Under the pieces are notes generated by a model. That model ran no database searches, was not told the DNA's origin, and saw nothing but the letters and a program-made list of their open reading frames with translations. Positions 61,886 through 64,000 of a stretch of DNA of 64,000 bases are shown piece after piece. Positions within the stretch are counted from its first letter, which is position 1. The number at the start of each line of letters is the position of its first letter. The DNA lies in contig DWYT01000160.1 of NCBI GenBank assembly GCA_019118545.1, forward strand, positions 1 to 64,000. The letters are read 5' to 3'. The stretch is from Candidatus Mediterraneibacter merdavium. Lineage in GTDB: Bacteria > Bacillota > Clostridia > Lachnospirales > Lachnospiraceae. The translations under genes were made by a program, and so were the position numbers.

Positions 61886-63990
61886 TTAAAGAAGGAGTAG
61901 TATTAGGAAAACGTTATGAGATACTGGAACGTATCGGTTCCGGCGGGATGGCGGATGTTTATAAAGGCAAGGACCATAAGCTGAACCGGTATGTGGCGAT
62001 CAAAGTGCTGAAAAGTGATTACCGCACGGACGAGGTGTTTATCAAGAAGTTCTTAAGCGAAGCTCAGGCGGCGGCGGGACTGATGCACCCAAACGTGGTA
62101 AATGTCTATGACGTGGGACAGGACAGGGGACTGTACTACATGGTCATGGAACTGGTGGAAGGGATCACGCTGAAAGACTATATCGAGAAGAAAGGAAAGC
62201 TTTCAGCGAAGGAGACGATCAGCATCTCGATCCAGATGGTGACCGGCCTCTCCGCAGCTCATAACCAGCATATCATACACAGAGATATCAAACCGCAGAA
62301 TATCATTATATCAAAAGACGGAAAAGTAAAGGTGACGGACTTTGGCATCGCCCGCGCGACTACGTCCACGCAGACGATCAGCACGACCGTAATGGGTTCT
62401 GTCCACTATACATCACCTGAACAGGCCAGAGGCGGCGTTGTTGACCAGAAAAGTGATATCTACTCTATCGGTATCACGATGTATGAGATGATCACGGGAC
62501 ATGTTCCTTTTGACGGGGATACTACTGTGACGGTGGCGCTCAAGCATCTGCAGGAGGAGATCGAGTCCCCGGCAGTGGAAGTGCCGGATATCCCGTACAG
62601 CTTAGAGTGTATTATCATGAAGTGTACCCAGAAGAATCCGGGACTGCGCTACCATGACTGCGCATCGCTCATTCTGGATCTGAAACGTTCCCTTGTGGAG
62701 CCTGACGGAGACTTTGTCGTCCTCGGAGCGGCAGGGGCAGGGGATACGGACCGCACGATGGTTATGTCCACGGAAGAACTGGAACAGGTGCAGCGGCGCG
62801 GTTACGGACAGGACGATGACTATGATGATGATTATGATGACGATGGCTATGACGACGATGATGATTACGATGACGATGGGTATGACGACGATGACTACGA
62901 CGAAAGGAGACATTCATCTGACCGCAGGGGCAAAAAGAATGATGTAAATTCTGATACGAAGCGGATCATGCGTATCCTGATGATCGTGGCAGGCGTGGTG
63001 ATCGCCCTGCTTGTGCTTTTCCTCGTGGCGAACGCGGCAGGCTTCTTCAAGATGCCGGGACTGAGCGCGAACACGGAGGATGCGGTAGAGGTGCCGGATG
63101 TACGCGGCATGACTTATGAGGCGGCGCAGGCGGAATTAAATAAGCGTGAACTGGGGATAACGAAGGCGCAGGCGGAAGAGCCTTCCAATGAGTATGCAAA
63201 GGGCGAGGTAAAGAGTCAGGATCCCGGTGCAGGAGGGAAGGTCAAAAAGAATACAACCATTACCGTTGTGATCAGCAGCGGTGAAGAAGCGAAGAAAGTG
63301 CCGGTGCCGGATGTGCTGGGCAAAAGTGAATCGGAGGCAGAGGGTATTCTCCAGAGTGCGAATCTGAAGGTCACGCATGGAGAGGCGCAGTACAGCGACG
63401 ACGTTGCCGCGGGAAATGTCATTTCTACTGATCCGCAGCCGGGAACGGAAGTGGATGAAGGAACAAATGTACAGATTGTTGTAAGCCTTGGAAAAGAAAA
63501 AGTGCAGGTGCCGAATCTGCTCGACAGAAGCCGGGAGGACGCGGACTCCGCGTTGGCGGCGGTTGGTCTGACAGGAAGTGTCAGCGAGGACTACAGCGAT
63601 AAAGCTGCAGGAACCGTCATATCCCAAAGTCCGGACGCCGGCGGGGAAGTAGAGAAGGGGACGACGGTCAGCTATGTGGTGAGCCTCGGACCAAAGACGG
63701 AGTACGTGGAAGTGCCGGATGTGCGCGGGATGGATCGAAACGCAGCGGAGAAGAGACTGAGCGAAGAAGGTCTCACGCCGTCCTATCAGGGAGACTCAGG
63801 CTATAACAATACCTATGGAGCGGGTCAGGTATGCGAGATGTCCTATACCCCCGGTACAACAGTGGAAAAAGGGACGGAAGTGCAGTTCTGGACCAGCCTT
63901 GGGCCGGAGCCTGTAGATCAGGAGACTCCGCCGGAGGAAGGCGGGGAGAATGGCTCGGGTGACGGCGTACAGACGGTGCCGGAGGAATAA
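61882..63990 (+). CDS. prkC: PASTA-domain Ser/Thr protein kinase (PrkC/Stk)
   Basis: 702 residues. In the kinase domain (1-270) the glycine loop is IGSGGMADVYKG, the lysine is in YVAIKVLK, the catalytic loop is IIHRDIKPQN and DFGIARATTS leads into the activation segment. A juxtamembrane linker follows with a striking Asp/Tyr/Gly run at 62812-62905. Then comes a membrane helix (IMRILMIVAGVVIALLVLFL) and four extracellular PASTA repeats (EVPDVRGMTY, PVPDVLGKSE, QVPNLLDRSR, EVPDVRGMDR). It senses muropeptides or lipid II and controls wall growth and germination. It probably begins a run with rsgA and rpe beyond the window. Confidence 0.95.
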   Translation: MIKEGVVLGKRYEILERIGSGGMADVYKGKDHKLNRYVAIKVLKSDYRTDEVFIKKFLSEAQAAAGLMHPNVVNVYDVGQDRGLYYMVMELVEGITLKDYIEKKGKLSAKETISISIQMVTGLSAAHNQHIIHRDIKPQNIIISKDGKVKVTDFGIARATTSTQTISTTVMGSVHYTSPEQARGGVVDQKSDIYSIGITMYEMITGHVPFDGDTTVTVALKHLQEEIESPAVEVPDIPYSLECIIMKCTQKNPGLRYHDCASLILDLKRSLVEPDGDFVVLGAAGAGDTDRTMVMSTEELEQVQRRGYGQDDDYDDDYDDDGYDDDDDYDDDGYDDDDYDERRHSSDRRGKKNDVNSDTKRIMRILMIVAGVVIALLVLFLVANAAGFFKMPGLSANTEDAVEVPDVRGMTYEAAQAELNKRELGITKAQAEEPSNEYAKGEVKSQDPGAGGKVKKNTTITVVISSGEEAKKVPVPDVLGKSESEAEGILQSANLKVTHGEAQYSDDVAAGNVISTDPQPGTEVDEGTNVQIVVSLGKEKVQVPNLLDRSREDADSALAAVGLTGSVSEDYSDKAAGTVISQSPDAGGEVEKGTTVSYVVSLGPKTEYVEVPDVRGMDRNAAEKRLSEEGLTPSYQGDSGYNNTYGAGQVCEMSYTPGTTVEKGTEVQFWTSLGPEPVDQETPPEEGGENGSGDGVQTVPEE

Positions 63991-64000
63991 CAGCAGCGTG

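Noticed and set aside
1-64000. CRISPR arrays, tRNA or rRNA genes
   Set aside because: No regularly spaced repeats, tRNA T-loop/anticodon patterns or rRNA blocks were seen on reading both strands; a dedicated scan was not possible.

Overview
The window reads as a low-to-mid GC Gram-positive chromosome, most likely a gut Lachnospiraceae (Clostridium cluster XIVa). This is an inference from three things: strong AGGAGG ribosome binding sites, YesM/YesN-type sensor pairs beside sugar-binding lipoproteins, and the murE-linked to rsmB-rlmN-stp-prkC housekeeping order typical of Clostridia. I saw no rRNA, tRNA or CRISPR array.

Layout. 0-2.1 kb is mobile-element debris: the 5' end of an IS3-like transposase, a serine recombinase, small orphan genes, an XRE regulator and a 38-bp duplicated gene end. 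2.2-6.0 kb is a MacB-type ABC exporter operon with a secreted CARDB-like accessory protein. 6.2-16.2 kb is a carbohydrate-uptake unit: histidine kinase, AraC-type response regulator, two paralogous sugar-binding lipoproteins, two ABC permeases (no ATPase) and a GH36 enzyme. A motif shared by the two likely promoters is a candidate operator for the regulator. 16.2-20.0 kb holds a small conserved gene, a HEPN/MNT toxin-antitoxin pair, a truncated GNAT-like gene, a PfoR-type PTS IIC and a small alarmone synthetase behind a duplicated, structured leader. Related inverted hairpin sequences bound this block. 20.0-27.3 kb is ordinary cell-maintenance genes (SPFH/NfeD, zinc-ribbon protein, metal P-type ATPase, TPR lipoprotein, HflX, SDR).

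27.5-48.9 kb is a large glycan and uronate region. It begins with a ManA-like isomerase fused to a discoidin-like domain. A regulator, binding-lipoprotein and kinase cassette without a permease follows. Next come a mannose-family PTS (EIIA, B, C, D), GH88 unsaturated glucuronyl hydrolase, HAD phosphatase, GH43 and GH36. Finally come AraC regulator, KduI, KduD, IclR/KdgR-like regulator, KDPG aldolase and KDG kinase. Together these suggest import of an unsaturated uronate-containing oligosaccharide by the PTS, cleavage in the cytoplasm, and conversion of the uronate through DKI, DKII (2,5-diketo-3-deoxygluconate), KDG and KDPG to pyruvate and glyceraldehyde-3-phosphate. Two near-identical palindromes flank the iclR-eda divergent region and are likely KdgR-type operators.

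49-52 kb holds a small alarmone hydrolase, a small membrane protein whose ribosome binding site lies in a strong hairpin, and an AGCS symporter. 51.95-52.5 kb is gene-free but contains a very large imperfect inverted repeat (18-bp perfect base stem, about 200-270 bp in all) followed by another 12-bp hairpin. It is the best candidate here for an undescribed structured RNA or mobile element. 52.6-64 kb is core: murE, priA, def, fmt, a membrane zinc peptidase, rsmB, rlmN, stp, prkC.
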